Shown: positions 43,871-52,154, numbered from the stretch's first letter. The stretch: 64,000 nucleotides of DNA from Breoghania corrubedonensis (GCF_003053845.1 NZ_QAYG01000005.1:124001-188000); one strand, 5' to 3'. Numbers and translations: made by a program. The notes: a model not told the origin generated them from the sequence alone.

Positions 43871-45081
43871 AAGCCGCGATCGAGGCCCGATGGGCCGAGG
43901 AAGTGGAATTCTTGAAGGAACTTGTGAAGGTACCGTCGGACAATCCGCCGGGGGATTGCGAGGCCCATGCCGAGCGCACCGCGGAACTTCTTCAGGAACT
44001 GGGTTTCAAGGTCGAGCAGCACCCTGTGCCGGAACCCTTCGTGCGTCAGAACGGCATGCGTTCGGTGACCAACCTGATCGTGCGCCAGGTTTTCGGTGCC
44101 GGAACGGGCCCGACCATCGCGCTCAACGCGCATGGCGACGTGGTGCCTCCGGGCGACGGCTGGACGACGGATCCTTACGGCGCGGAGGAACACAACGGCG
44201 CGGTCTACGGGCGTGGCGTCGCCGTCTCCAAATCGGATTTCGCCACCTATGCCTTCGCCCTGCTGGCGTTGATCGCGGAGCCGGACGGGCTTAACGGCGC
44301 TGTGGAGCTGCATTTCACCTATGACGAGGAGGCGGGCGGCTTCGTCGGGCCGAAATGGCTGCTGGGGCAGGAGCTGACAAAGCCCGATTATGCGATTTCC
44401 GCCGGCTTTTCGTACGCCATCACCACCGCGCATAACGGTTGCCTGCATGTGGAAGTGCTCGTGCGCGGCCGTCAGGCGCATGCGGGCATGCCGGAAACAG
44501 GCGCGGATGCGCTGGAGGCTTCGGTGCCGATCCTCGCCGCGCTCTATGACGAACGCCACCGCCTCGCGGGCGTACACAGCGCGCAGAAGGGCATCGATAC
44601 GCCGAAGCTCACGATCGGCCTCATCAATGGCGGCATCAACACCAACGTCGTTCCCGATCGCATCACCTTCCGTGTCGATCGCCGCCTGATCCCGGAGGAA
44701 AATGGCGCTGCCGTGGAGGAAGGGTTGCGCGAGCTGATCATGGCCGCGGCACCCTCGACGGACGGTATCGAGGTGGAATGCCGGCGGATCATGCTGGCCG
44801 AACCGCTGCGCCCGGGCGACGGCACCGACGTGCTGGTCAAGGCGATTGCCATTCCCGCCGAAGCCATTCTGGGTGAACCGATCGGTGTTACGGGTATCCC
44901 GCTCTACACCGACGCCCGCCATTATGCCGAGGCCGGAATTCCGACCGTGCTTTACGGAGCGGGGCCGCGCTCCATCCTGAAGGCAAACGCCCACGGCGCC
45001 GACGAGCATCTGTATCTCGGCGACCTGAAGGCGGCGACGGAAATCGTCGCACTGGCGCTGAAGGATCTTCTTTCCGAATAG
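43867..45081 (+). CDS. M20-family metallohydrolase (ArgE/DapE-like), probable purine-catabolic amidohydrolase
   Basis: 404 aa. Zinc ligands are visible in NAHGDVVPPGDGW (His, then Asp in KSD), the DEEAGGF segment carrying the catalytic Glu and metal Glu, and the final His in NAHGADEH. The dimerisation lid has AHAGMPETG. The gene overlaps the uraD-allC fusion, so translation is coupled. By context it may act after AllC, for example on ureidoglycolate or an N-carbamoyl intermediate. Sequence motifs alone only place it in the ArgE/DapE/ACY1 group. Specificity is undetermined. Confidence 0.85.
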   Translation: MKAAIEARWAEEVEFLKELVKVPSDNPPGDCEAHAERTAELLQELGFKVEQHPVPEPFVRQNGMRSVTNLIVRQVFGAGTGPTIALNAHGDVVPPGDGWTTDPYGAEEHNGAVYGRGVAVSKSDFATYAFALLALIAEPDGLNGAVELHFTYDEEAGGFVGPKWLLGQELTKPDYAISAGFSYAITTAHNGCLHVEVLVRGRQAHAGMPETGADALEASVPILAALYDERHRLAGVHSAQKGIDTPKLTIGLINGGINTNVVPDRITFRVDRRLIPEENGAAVEEGLRELIMAAAPSTDGIEVECRRIMLAEPLRPGDGTDVLVKAIAIPAEAILGEPIGVTGIPLYTDARHYAEAGIPTVLYGAGPRSILKANAHGADEHLYLGDLKAATEIVALALKDLLSE

Positions 45082-45123
45082 CGGCAACACGTGAGCGTTC
45101 TGCGATTGCGGCCGGCCCGCGCG

Positions 45124-45239
45124 CTAGAGCATATTCCGATCGGATCGAATCGATCCGGTCGATAAGAATATGCTCCAGCAAGCTATCTGGAGCGGCTTCT
45201 TGTCGATCAAACGGTTGGTTTGTTCGGAAAGCGCGCTAG
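45124..45239. repeat. Structured intergenic repeat, full copy 2 (116 nt)
   Basis: Same architecture as 15011-15127. CTAGAGC and GCGCGCTAG bound the element. An AGCATATT/AATATGCT outer stem encloses a perfect 11-bp hairpin (45137-45161, loop AAT). The 6-bp CTCCAG/CTGGAG hairpin follows with the same 8-nt loop (45173-45192), then a weaker hairpin at 45205-45225. The CTAG at the right end (45236-45239) contains the stop codon of the minus-strand DUF3775 gene. Confidence 0.85.
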
Positions 45240-45637
45240 GCGTCTGATCGTGGCATGCCCAGGATCGCGGTCGCCTGTTCCAGATAGTCGCCCAGAGCGG
45301 GCATGGCGGCCAGATAGGCGGCTGTGGCCCGCGTCCAGGCGCGTTTGGCATCGAGCGCGAAGTCTTCCCACTCCGCCGCAGCCGCTTCCTCGCGGCCGAA
45401 CCACGCCAGAGCCAGCAGATCTTGCTGAATGCGCTGATCAAAGGCCTCTATGTGGTGGAGCAGGGCATCGTCGCGCGGCGCCGCACCGCGTGTTTCGGTC
45501 CTGTTCGCCGAAGATCCGCCGAGCGGGACTTCACTACCCATACTCGTCAACCGGGTAACGGGCTGCGAGCGCCGGGCGAGTGCGATGACGTCGTTCAGCT
45601 TTCGGTTGCTGATCGATAGTCGCCGTTGCCTGGTCAT
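45236..45637 (-). CDS. DUF3775 family protein
   Basis: 133 aa. The C-terminal half (LALAWFGREEAAAAEWEDFALDAKRAWTRATAAYLAAMPALGDYLEQATAILG) has the pattern of DUF3775, a small alphaproteobacterial family with no known function. The N-terminal 60 residues (SISNRKLNDVIALARR) are variable. It is helical and soluble. The start at 45637 has GAGG ten bases upstream. Its TAG stop is read from the CTAG terminus of the adjacent structured repeat, so the repeat may have set the present C-terminus. Confidence 0.8.
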   Translation of the reverse strand: MTRQRRLSISNRKLNDVIALARRSQPVTRLTSMGSEVPLGGSSANRTETRGAAPRDDALLHHIEAFDQRIQQDLLALAWFGREEAAAAEWEDFALDAKRAWTRATAAYLAAMPALGDYLEQATAILGMPRSDA

Positions 45638-46129
45638 CGCGACCGTCCTCATTCGCGGCCCATCTCCTGCCTACGTGAAAAGTATAAATATGTATCCCTA
45701 TCTTCCGGAAACGGGAGACTGGAAGGGGAAAGCCTGACCAACACGTGGCGACGTGCAGATGCGAGCAAGTAAGCGGTGCGAGAAATCACTAGGATTGATA
45801 GATCATTTTGATATGAGAATCAATCTGTCTTCCGTAAAAAATGGGAGTGAAGTGAAATACATATAGGTAGCATTACGTAAATTATGAATAGCTTGTGAAT
45901 GCTGGCGCGTTGCCTGTGGATATGGGGCGTGGTTTTGCACAGGTGCCGGATCGGCAAAAAAATTTCTCGATGGCAAATTACCTCTTGCAATCGAAAGCAA
46001 ATGGAGCGATTTCAGTCCCGCCCAAATTCGCACGTGCCCGTGGTCGTCCACACTGAACAAGGGCCGTCGCAGCGGGGAGGGGCTTCCCACCGCCTGCGGC
46101 ACACCGGACGGCTTAAAGCAACGACGTAA
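45638..46129. other. AT-richer intergenic region upstream of the odc leader
   Basis: From about 45660 to 46010 the DNA is distinctly AT-rich compared with all flanking genes. A nested inverted repeat is visible: GATTGAT (45793-45799) with ATCAATC (45819-45825), enclosing ATCA/TGAT. CCTGTG and CACAGG form another near 45910-45945. No coding frame is supported. The odc promoter is probably near 46040-46120. Whether a small RNA lies here cannot be decided from one sequence. Confidence 0.4.
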
Positions 46130-46375
46130 GAGGGCTTTTTTGGTCTCTTCCGGGTTTTCCAACGCCCGGGGTCACTGAAGAGGCACTTATTACCTCCTTG
46201 CCGGCCGTGCGGAAGGGTCTTCCCCCTTTCCAAGCCAAGGCATCACACGCGGGACGGCTTTTCGGTTTTGACCGATGGCTCGACCGACCGCGCGATGAAC
46301 TGCAGCGATTGCCGGCGTCTCCACAGCGCGGGCAAGGCGAAGTCACATCCGCAACCCTGCGACGTGATACGTAAA
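46130..46375 (+). ncRNA. Structured 5' leader of odc, fits the alphaproteobacterial speF RNA element
   Basis: The long leader before ornithine decarboxylase has several clear stems. CTCTTC (46145-46150) pairs with GAAGAG (46177-46182) around a nested CCGGG/CCCGG pair (46150-46169). A GGAAGGG/CCCTTTCC stem follows near 46210-46235, and a CGGT/ACCG stem near 46263-46275. The speF motif (Corbino and colleagues) is known upstream of ornithine decarboxylase genes in Alphaproteobacteria. Location, size and gene match. A GGGCTTTTTT tract sits just upstream (46127-46139). Boundaries are approximate and the consensus was not checked. Confidence 0.6.
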
Positions 46376-46393
46376 ATGGATTGGGGAACAGCC

Positions 46394-47524
46394 ATGACCC
46401 AACGCATCCGCGACTTCCTGCGTACCCGACGAGACGACGGCCCGTGCCTCGTCGTCGACCTCGATGTCATCCGCCAGAACTACGAGACCTTCGCCCGCGC
46501 TCTGCCGGACACGAATGTCTATTATGCGGTGAAGGCGAACCCGGCACCGGAAGTGCTGAACCTGCTGGCGCGTGCCGGCTCGTCCTTCGATTGCGCCTCC
46601 GTCGGCGAAATCGAGATGGTTCTGGCCACCGGCGCCACCGCGAACCGCATCTCCTACGGCAACACCATCAAGAAGGAACGCGACATCGAGCGCGCCTATC
46701 AGCTTGGTGTGCGCCTCTTCGCCGTCGATTGCGAGGCCGAGGTGGAGAAGATCGCCCGCGTTGCGCCGGGCGCCAAGGTTTTCTGCCGCATCCTGTGCGA
46801 TGGCGCGGGCGCGGACTGGCCGCTGTCGCGCAAGTTCGGCTGCGAGCCGGCGATGGCGCCGAAGGTGCTGGAGCTCGCCCATCGCTCCGGCCTGCGCGCT
46901 TATGGCGTGTCCTTCCATGTCGGTTCCCAGCAGTCCAATGTCGATGCCTGGGACGGCGCTCTCGCCTCCGCCGCCGCGATCTTCCGCGAAATGGCGGCGC
47001 GCGGCATTCATCTCTCCATGGTCAACATGGGCGGCGGGTTCCCGACCGACTACCTGAAGAAGATGCCGGGCGTCGCCAGCTACGGCGAAGCGATCTTCCA
47101 GGCGCTGTCGCGCCACTTCGGCAACCGCTTGCCGGAAACGATCATCGAGCCCGGTCGTGGCATGGTCGGCAATGCCGGCATGATCGAGGCCGAGGTCGTG
47201 TTGATCTCGAAGAAGTCCGACGAGGATACCCTTCGCTGGGTCTATCTCGATATCGGCAAGTTCCATGGCCTTGCCGAGACCATGGACGAGGCGATCCGCT
47301 ATCCGATCCGCACGCCGAAGGACGGCGACGACACCGCGCCGTGTGTGCTCGCAGGCCCCACCTGCGACAGCGTCGACGTGCTCTACGAGAAGGTGCCCTA
47401 CGAGTTGCCCGTGTCGCTGTCGATCGGCGACAAGGTGCTGATCGAGGCCTGCGGCGCCTATACGACCACCTATTCGTCGGTCGGCTTCAACGGCTTCGCG
47501 CCGCTCGCCGCCTACGTCATCTGA
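46394..47524 (+). CDS. Ornithine decarboxylase (PLP-dependent, alanine-racemase fold, group IV)
   Basis: 376 aa. PLP Lys is in YYAVKANPAPE (Lys48). Further markers are FDCASVGEIEMVL, ISYGNTIKKE, FHVGSQQSN, MGGGFPTDY, the EPGRGMVGNAG phosphate-binding loop, GPTCDSVDVLYE (the active-site Cys) and IEACGAYTTTYS. It converts ornithine to putrescine; some family members also take lysine. The start at 46394 has GGGGA upstream. An in-frame ATG at 46376 would add six residues. The leader is a candidate speF RNA, so polyamine-responsive control is likely. A GNAT gene and homospermidine synthase follow on the same strand. Confidence 0.94.
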   Translation: MTQRIRDFLRTRRDDGPCLVVDLDVIRQNYETFARALPDTNVYYAVKANPAPEVLNLLARAGSSFDCASVGEIEMVLATGATANRISYGNTIKKERDIERAYQLGVRLFAVDCEAEVEKIARVAPGAKVFCRILCDGAGADWPLSRKFGCEPAMAPKVLELAHRSGLRAYGVSFHVGSQQSNVDAWDGALASAAAIFREMAARGIHLSMVNMGGGFPTDYLKKMPGVASYGEAIFQALSRHFGNRLPETIIEPGRGMVGNAGMIEAEVVLISKKSDEDTLRWVYLDIGKFHGLAETMDEAIRYPIRTPKDGDDTAPCVLAGPTCDSVDVLYEKVPYELPVSLSIGDKVLIEACGAYTTTYSSVGFNGFAPLAAYVI

Positions 47525-47544
47525 CCGGTTGAGGGACTGGCGCG

Positions 47545-48108
47545 ATGATCGATGTCGTTGACGAGGCGCCGTGGCATGCCGCGGCGCGCGAAGACCTGCT
47601 CGACCGCGTGTTCGGGCCCTCGCGGTTCGAAAAGCCGTCCGAGCGTTTGCGTGAAGGCCGTCTTCCCGAGATCGCGCTGTCCGCGATAGAGGAGGGCGAA
47701 CTTGTCGGCACCGTGCGCTTGTGGCGTGCGGTGACCGGCGATGGCCGGGCCGTTCTGCTGCTTGGTCCTCTCGCGGTCTCGCCCGTGCTTCAGGGGGCGG
47801 GGCTTGGCGGGCGGCTGATGCGGGCCGCGTTGAACAAGGCGGCGGTCGGCGGGCATGAGGCGGTGATCCTGGTCGGCGATCCGGCCTACTATGCCCGCTT
47901 CGGCTTCACCGCAGCCCATACCGGCGCTCTGTCGATGCCCGGTGCCTACGATCAGCACCGCCTTCTGGCCCACGAGCTTGCGACCGGCGCCCTGGACGGA
48001 GCCTCCGGCACCCTTCGCGCTGCCGCTCCGCTTGCCACGCAGCATTTCGCGGCTGTCGAGGGGGCGAAAGTCGGTGCCATTCTCAAACCCTGGCCGCCGG
48101 TGCGCTGA
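47545..48108 (+). CDS. GNAT-family N-acetyltransferase
   Basis: 187 aa. The acetyl-CoA motif A is visible as LLGPLAVSPVLQGAGLGGRLMRAAL, with VILVGDPAYYARFGF after it (motif B and the YYARFGF segment of the YhbS-like subgroup). The N-terminal part is typical and the last 30 residues are Ala-rich. Substrate unknown. It lies 20 bases downstream of odc and upstream of hss, so it is probably cotranscribed with odc. A polyamine or polyamine-precursor acetyltransferase would fit context but is not shown by sequence. Confidence 0.88.
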   Translation: MIDVVDEAPWHAAAREDLLDRVFGPSRFEKPSERLREGRLPEIALSAIEEGELVGTVRLWRAVTGDGRAVLLLGPLAVSPVLQGAGLGGRLMRAALNKAAVGGHEAVILVGDPAYYARFGFTAAHTGALSMPGAYDQHRLLAHELATGALDGASGTLRAAAPLATQHFAAVEGAKVGAILKPWPPVR

Positions 48109-48358
48109 GCACCGGCGTAACGGGTCGCGCGGAGGGACATCGTTTGGGCGATTGTCCCGTCCGCCGGATGTGCGCCATTCGGCGGCAGACCGGGCTTGCC
48201 GGTTGACAGCCTCGACAAGGCTTGCCTAAGCCTATTCGGCAACTGCGGGAAACCGCACTCCTTGTCGGCTCGCGAATACCGCGACCTGTGGCCGACCTTC
48301 CGATCGCGAGCCGGATGAGGCCCCGCGATTCCTTTTCCGAACGAAACGGAGGACAACG

Positions 48359-49789
48359 ATGGCCGACTGGCCAGTTCACGCCACGATAACCGGCCCGATC
48401 GTCATGATCGGCCTCGGCTCCATCGGTTCCGGCACGTTGCCCCTGATCGAGCGACACTTCAATTTCGACAAGACCCGCTTCACCGTCATCTCGCCCGACA
48501 CCGCGCATCGCGCGCTGGTGGACGAGCGCGGCTACCGCTACGACGAGACGACGCTGACCCCGCAAAACTATCGCGACGTCCTGAAGCCGCTGCTCAGCGA
48601 GGGTGAGGGGCAGGCATTCTGCGTCAACCTGTCCTGCGATACCTCCTCGCTCGACATCATGAAGCTGTGCCGCGAGATCGGCGCGCTCTACATCGACACG
48701 GTGACGGAGCCGTGGCTGGGTTTCTACTTCAACACCGAGGCCGACAACGCGAAGCGCACGAACTATGCGCTGCGCGAAGCGGTGCGTGGGGAAAAGCGGA
48801 ACAACCCCGGCGGCACGACGGCGGTTTCGTGCTGCGGCGCCAATCCGGGCATGGTTTCGTGGTTCGTCAAGCAGGGGCTGATCGACATCGCCCGCGACAC
48901 CGGCCTTGAGACCGAGGTGCCGACAACGCGCGAGGGCTGGGCGGCGCTGATGCGCGATCTGGGGGTCAAGGGCGTCCACATCGCCGAGCGCGACACGCAG
49001 CTCGCCGATACGCCCAAGCCGCTCGATGAGTTCTGGAACACATGGTCCGTCGACGGCTTCATCGCGGAAGGGTTCCAGCCTTCGGAGCTCGGCTGGGGAA
49101 CGCATGAGAAATGGATCCCGAAAAACGCGTCCGGCTTCGACACCGGCTGCCAGGCGGCGATCTTCCTGGAGCAACCCGGCGCCGATACCCGCGTGCGCAC
49201 CTGGTGCCCGACACCGGGCGCGCAATACGGATTTCTCGTCACGCATAACGAGTCGATCTCGATCGCCGACTATTACACGGTGCGCGAGAACGGGAAGGCG
49301 GTCTACCGTCCGACCTGTCACTACGCCTACCATCCGGCCAATTGCGCGGTGCTTTCGCTGCACGAACTGTTTGGGCGCGCCGGCAAGATCCAGGAGACGT
49401 TCCATCTTCTGGAAGAGGACGAAATCGTTTCCGGCTGCGATGAGTTGGGCGTGCTGATCTACGGCCACGCGAAGAATGCCTACTGGTATGGCTCCCAGCT
49501 TTCCATAGAGGAAACCCGCGAGATCGCGCCCTACCAGAACGCCACCGGCCTGCAGGTGACCTCCGCCGTCATCGCCGGCATGGTCTGGGCGCTGGAAAAC
49601 CCGCAAGCGGGCATCGTGGAGACCGACGAGATGGACTTCCAGCGGTGTCTGGAGATCCAGAAGCCCTATCTGGGACCAGTAAAGGGTTACTACACCGACT
49701 GGACTCCGCTCGATGATCGTCCGGGGCTCTTTCCCGAAGACCTCGACACCAGCGATCCCTGGCAGTTCCGCAACATTCTGGTGCGCTAG
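48359..49789 (+). CDS. hss: Homospermidine synthase
   Basis: 476 aa. An N-terminal NAD-binding Rossmann segment (IVMIGLGSIGSGTLPLIERHF) is followed by FCVNLSCDTSSLDIMKLCRE, YIDTVTEPW and CCGANPGMVSWFVKQGL, all diagnostic of bacterial Hss. It makes sym-homospermidine from two putrescine molecules using NAD+ as prosthetic group. Homospermidine is a major polyamine of many Hyphomicrobiales. The start at 48359 follows ACGGAGGA. It lies 250 bases after the GNAT gene, so it probably has its own promoter. A terminator follows the stop. Confidence 0.96.
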   Translation: MADWPVHATITGPIVMIGLGSIGSGTLPLIERHFNFDKTRFTVISPDTAHRALVDERGYRYDETTLTPQNYRDVLKPLLSEGEGQAFCVNLSCDTSSLDIMKLCREIGALYIDTVTEPWLGFYFNTEADNAKRTNYALREAVRGEKRNNPGGTTAVSCCGANPGMVSWFVKQGLIDIARDTGLETEVPTTREGWAALMRDLGVKGVHIAERDTQLADTPKPLDEFWNTWSVDGFIAEGFQPSELGWGTHEKWIPKNASGFDTGCQAAIFLEQPGADTRVRTWCPTPGAQYGFLVTHNESISIADYYTVRENGKAVYRPTCHYAYHPANCAVLSLHELFGRAGKIQETFHLLEEDEIVSGCDELGVLIYGHAKNAYWYGSQLSIEETREIAPYQNATGLQVTSAVIAGMVWALENPQAGIVETDEMDFQRCLEIQKPYLGPVKGYYTDWTPLDDRPGLFPEDLDTSDPWQFRNILVR

Positions 49790-49824
49790 GCCGGCTGGTC
49801 GCTGATCGCAGAAACGCATGAATG

Positions 49825-49854
49825 GGCCGCGTCCGACAAGGGCGCGGCCTTTTT
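49825..49854 (+). terminator. Rho-independent terminator of hss
   Basis: The stem GGCCGCG/CGCGGCC (7 bp) with an 11-nt loop is followed by TTTTT. It lies 35 bases after the hss stop codon. Confidence 0.85.
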
Positions 49855-50030
49855 CGTTTGGGCGGGATGCGAAAGTGCGCCGGTGAGACAGGGGGACGAT
49901 GGCTGCCGTGCGGCGCGGGGTCACGGGCCGATCCCGCCCGTCTTCCTCCGCCTTTCCGCATCCGGCCAGCCTCGGACAAGCTTGGGCACCTAAAACCGGG
50001 TTCCGACATTGGGAATACCGGAGAGTGTCC

Positions 50031-50411
50031 GTGGAACCTGTCTATCTCTTTTCTCTCGCCTCGCAGCGCAACGAGTGGCTTTCGGTCCGCCAGGCCGCGA
50101 TTTCGGAGAATATCGCCAACGCCAACACCCCCGGATACGGGGCGAAGGACGTGACGCCGTTCACCGCCGTCTTCGATGACATGGCGATGCCGATGATCGC
50201 GACCCATGACGGCCACATGGGCGGCGCGGCAGCGACCAGTGAAAGCACCGAAGTGAAAAAGGGCGAGACCTGGCAGGTCAGCTATTCGGGCAACTCCGTC
50301 TCCCTTGAACAGGAAATGGTCAAGGCGACGGAGGTCGGCGAGATGCACGCGCTGACGACCTCCATCCTGAAGTCGTTCCATCAGATGATCCTCACGTCGG
50401 TGAAGGGATAA
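50031..50411 (+). CDS. flgB: Flagellar basal-body rod protein FlgB
   Basis: 126 aa. The rod-family N-terminus is shown by the block AAISENIANANTPGYGAKD, typical of FlgB. The C-terminal EMHALTTSILKSFHQMILTS is the matching helix. FlgB forms the proximal rod of the basal body with FlgC and FlgF and is exported by the flagellar type III apparatus. GTG start with GGAG seven bases upstream; another GTG two codons earlier is possible. It heads flgBC-fliE. Confidence 0.95.
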   Translation: MEPVYLFSLASQRNEWLSVRQAAISENIANANTPGYGAKDVTPFTAVFDDMAMPMIATHDGHMGGAAATSESTEVKKGETWQVSYSGNSVSLEQEMVKATEVGEMHALTTSILKSFHQMILTSVKG

Positions 50412-50416
50412 GGGCC

Positions 50417-50836
50417 ATGGCAGATCCACTCAGCGCATCGATGACGATCGCGGCTTCCGGGCTTCATGCCCAGTCGCAGCGCATGCGCGTTGTTTCCGAA
50501 AACATCGCCAACGCGGATTCGACCGGCAAGACCGCCGGCTCCGATCCCTACCGGCGCAAGACCGTGACCTTCGAGAACGAGTTCAACCGCGTGGAGAACG
50601 CCGATCTCGTCAGGGTCAAGGACGTGGGCAAGGACGATTCCCCGTTCCGCGTCGAGTACGAGCCCGGCAATCCGGCCGCCGACGTCGACGGCTACGTCAA
50701 GAAACCGAACGTCAACATCCTGATCGAGATGGCGGACATGCGCGAAACCAGTCGGTCCTATGAGGCCAACCTGAAGATGGTGACGCAGACCCGCTCCATG
50801 CTGATGCGCACAATCGACCTTCTGAGGAATTCGTGA
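50417..50836 (+). CDS. flgC: Flagellar basal-body rod protein FlgC
   Basis: 139 aa. ASGLHAQSQRMRVVSENIANADSTGKTAGSDPYRRK is the FlgC signature, and the YEANLKMVTQTRSMLMRTIDLL C-terminal helix completes it. It is a proximal rod subunit. It starts five bases after flgB and its stop shares a base with the fliE start. Confidence 0.96.
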   Translation: MADPLSASMTIAASGLHAQSQRMRVVSENIANADSTGKTAGSDPYRRKTVTFENEFNRVENADLVRVKDVGKDDSPFRVEYEPGNPAADVDGYVKKPNVNILIEMADMRETSRSYEANLKMVTQTRSMLMRTIDLLRNS

Positions 50837-51171
50837 TGATCAACGCAATCGACGCCCTGCGCACCGTTTCCGACGGCGCCTCGACGAGCAAGGTTTCCCA
50901 AACCGTCTACGGCCAACCGGTCGGCGGCGCGCAGAGCGTGCAGGAAGCTTCGCAAGTCAGCTTCTCCGATGCGCTCGCCAACGTTTCCATGGAAGCTGTG
51001 CAGACCCTGAAGGACGGCGAGGCCGCCGCGATCTCCGGTGTATCGGGAAAGGCCTCCGCCCAGCAGGTGGTCGAGGCCGTGATGTCGGCGCAGACGACGC
51101 TGCAGACCGCCATCGCCATCCGCGACAAGGTCGTCTCGGCATACCAGGAAGTCTCCCGCATGGCGATCTGA
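50836..51171 (+). CDS. fliE: Flagellar hook-basal body protein FliE
   Basis: 111 aa. The C-terminal helices (QVVEAVMSAQTTLQTAIAIRDKVVSAYQEVSRMAI) match FliE, the adaptor between the MS ring and rod. The N-terminus is variable and partly disordered. The start ATG at 50836 overlaps the flgC stop as TGATG; GTG at 50833 is also possible. Confidence 0.95.
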   Translation: MINAIDALRTVSDGASTSKVSQTVYGQPVGGAQSVQEASQVSFSDALANVSMEAVQTLKDGEAAAISGVSGKASAQQVVEAVMSAQTTLQTAIAIRDKVVSAYQEVSRMAI

Positions 51172-51259
51172 CGCGTCGCGTCGAAGCCCTCCGATTTCCC
51201 GAATTCAATGCCCGCAAGTCCCTGATGGAACGCGGGCGCCTGCCATCAGGAGTTGAAGC

Positions 51260-52048
51260 ATGAAAGCGCTTGCGATCGCGGCGACGGGCATGAGCGCCCA
51301 GCAGACCAACCTCGAGGTCATCGCCAACAATATCGCCAACATGAACACGACCGCCTTCAAGCGGGCGCGTGCCGAATTCACGGACCTGCTCTATCAGGCA
51401 GACCGCCTGCAGGGCGTGCCGAACCGGGGTGGCGAGGATGTGGTTCCCGAAGGCGCGAGGCTCGGCCTTGGCGTGCGCACGGCCGCCATTCGCAAGCTGC
51501 ACGAACAGGGCAGCCTGACCAACACCGACAATCCGCTCGACGTGGCGCTCGATGGCCGCGGCTGGTTCCAGATCACCGGGCCGGATGGCGAGACGCTCTA
51601 CACCCGGGCAGGCTCCTTCAACAAGAACGACGAAGGCCAGTTGGTGACGCTCGACGGCTACACTGTGGAGCCGGCCATCGTCTTTCCGCCCGAGACGATC
51701 GAGGTGACCATCAACGAATCCGGTCAGATCTACGCCAAGGTCGACGGCGAGGTGAAGCCGCGCGAACTGGGCCAGCTTTCGCTCGCGACCTTCGCCAATG
51801 ATGCCGGACTGGAACCTGTCGGCGGCAATCTCTTTCGCGAGACACCGGCTTCGGGAACGCCGGTCGACGGGGTCGGCGGCGATCCCGGCTTCGGCATCGT
51901 GCGCCAGAACTATCTGGAAAGCTCCAACGTCGATCCGGTCAAGGAAATCACCGAGTTGATCACAGCCCAGCGCGGCTACGAAATGAACTCCAAGGTGATC
52001 CAGGCCGCCGACGAGATGGCCGGCACCGTCACCAACGGCATCCGCTAG
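51260..52048 (+). CDS. flgG: Flagellar distal rod protein FlgG
   Basis: 262 aa. N-terminal [34 protein letters not shown] and C-terminal [36 protein letters not shown] are the two halves of the FlgG rod helix pair; [13 protein letters not shown] is the D1 domain. Length is normal. The TAG stop is formed by the CTAG that begins the truncated copy of the structured repeat at 52045. Confidence 0.97.
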   Translation: MKALAIAATGMSAQQTNLEVIANNIANMNTTAFKRARAEFTDLLYQADRLQGVPNRGGEDVVPEGARLGLGVRTAAIRKLHEQGSLTNTDNPLDVALDGRGWFQITGPDGETLYTRAGSFNKNDEGQLVTLDGYTVEPAIVFPPETIEVTINESGQIYAKVDGEVKPRELGQLSLATFANDAGLEPVGGNLFRETPASGTPVDGVGGDPGFGIVRQNYLESSNVDPVKEITELITAQRGYEMNSKVIQAADEMAGTVTNGIR

Positions 52049-52090
52049 AGCCCGTTTCGATCGGACTGAACCGGTCCGGTCGACAACCAG
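52045..52090. repeat. Structured intergenic repeat, truncated copy 3
   Basis: CTAGAGC (52045-52051) leads into an 11-bp hairpin at 52058-52082 (CGATCGGACTG with CGGTCCGGTCG, loop AAC, two G-U pairs), followed by GACAACCAGACGC. The outer stem and the two later hairpins of the full copies are missing. The CTAG provides the flgG stop codon. Confidence 0.75.
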
Positions 52091-52154
52091 ACGCACCGCG
52101 GCGGCGCCTGGGGCCAACGGTCAAGCGTCAAGGGTCAAGCACAGGGGATCGGTA

